Shown here piece after piece: positions 63,484-64,000 of a DNA stretch of 64,000 nucleotides (the first letter of the stretch is position 1; the number at the start of each line of letters is the position of its first letter). Under the pieces are notes generated by a model. That model searched no databases, was not told the origin of the DNA, and saw only the letters and a program-made list of their open reading frames with translations. Position numbers and translations under genes: made by a program. Location: assembly GCA_026315105.1 (NCBI GenBank), contig CM048744.1:839180094-839244093 (forward strand), given 5' to 3'. The DNA comes from Locusta migratoria (lineage: Eukaryota > Arthropoda > Insecta > Orthoptera > Acrididae).

Positions 63484-64000
63484 GTTGTTGTTGTCTACAG
63501 TCCGCAGACTGGTTTGATGCAGCTCTCCACGCTATCCTGTCCTGTGCAAGTCTCTTCATCTCATAAAACGTTTGGGAACCTACATCCTTTTGAATCCGCT
63601 TACTGTATTCGTCCCTCGGTCTCCACCTACGGGTTTTACCCCATACACTTCCTTATAATGCTAATCTGACAATTTCTTTATGTCTCAGAATGTGTCCAAC
63701 CAATCTGTTCCTTGTCTTAGTCAGAATATGCCAGAAACTCCTTTTCTCCCCAATTCGGTTATGCACTTCCTCATTAGTTACGTGATCTACCCATCTAATT
63801 TTCATCATTAGTCTGTACCATCACATTACAAACGCTTCTATCATCTTTTTGTCTGAACTCCTTATCGTCCAGGTTTCAGTCCCATACAATGCTACACTCC
63901 AGACAAACGCTTTCAGAAAGGACTTCCTAACATTTAAATTAATATGGGATGTTAACAAGTATCGCTTCTTTAGAAACGCTTTTCTTCCCACAGTCAATCT
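63484..64000 (-). pseudogene. RTE-type non-LTR retrotransposon fragment, runs off the window
   Basis: Minus strand: VGRKAFLKKRYLLTSHINLN, NVRKSFLKAFVWSVALYGTE then TWTIRSSDKKMIEAFVMWWY, KIRWVDHVTNEEVHNRIGEK, GHILRHKEIVRLALYGSVWG and MKRLAQDRIAWRAASNQSAD. This is the C-terminal third of an RTE ORF2, with short noncoding end TGTTGTTG at 63484. Only a few frame breaks, so it is the best preserved of the three copies (others at 59534 and 60962). Confidence 0.9.

Overview
The window is animal nuclear DNA and almost certainly comes from a grasshopper or locust genome (Schistocerca-like). That is inference: the DNA is AT-rich with long noncoding stretches and microsatellites, and it is packed with tRNA-derived SINEs, RTE-, CR1- and Jockey-like retrotransposons, Tc1/mariner, pogo, hAT and piggyBac relics and one gypsy element, a mixture I associate with orthopterans. 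No intact host protein-coding gene is recognisable, and nearly every open reading frame that makes sense belongs to a transposon. I saw no rRNA gene, true tRNA gene or CRISPR array.

Layout. 1-9.7 kb: a Tc1 DD34E relic, an RT fragment, an RTE-like tail split by a SINE, a tandem tRNA-SINE dimer, a TIR transposon and two CR1/Jockey-like elements in opposite orientation. 9.9-14.3 kb: a GC-rich, regulatory-looking segment whose right part occurs three times in a 1.1-1.3 kb head-to-tail array; copy 2 carries a foldback element and copy 3 a palindromic mariner derivative. 14.8-24.6 kb: RTE fragments, a pogo-like element with seven copies of one motif, a Mutator-like transposase fragment, SINEs and another TIR element with a pogo-like coding remnant. 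25.1-36.9 kb: the most layered part. A foldback with ~348-bp arms is interrupted by a 0.5-kb LTR-like repeat, and next to it an IS630-Tc1-mariner relic is split by a 9.2-kb gypsy-type LTR retrotransposon on the minus strand. The two 848-bp LTRs are almost identical, yet the element lacks RT, RNase H and the integrase core and has stops in gag. 37.5-44.3 kb: a hAT-like element holding a diverged tandem array, (TA)n and other microsatellites, and a second palindromic mariner copy holding a second 0.5-kb repeat. 44.3-53.1 kb: Jockey-like fragments (one tandemly duplicated and split by a 1.1-kb insertion), two hAT elements with perfect 8-bp target duplications and a piggyBac relic. 53.6-64 kb: nested hairpins, many SINEs, a second copy of the CAAGG-ended element, a mariner relic, RTE fragments and a third 0.5-kb repeat.

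There is no operon or pathway here. The sequence works as a record of insertion order: target-site duplications show SINE into RTE, RTE into SINE, gypsy into mariner, LTR-like repeat into foldback and into mariner, and SINE into hAT. The observations most worth following up are the recently mobilised but coding-dead gypsy element, the palindromic mariner derivatives, the 0.5-kb repeat with three clean 5-bp target duplications, and the triplicated GC-rich segment.
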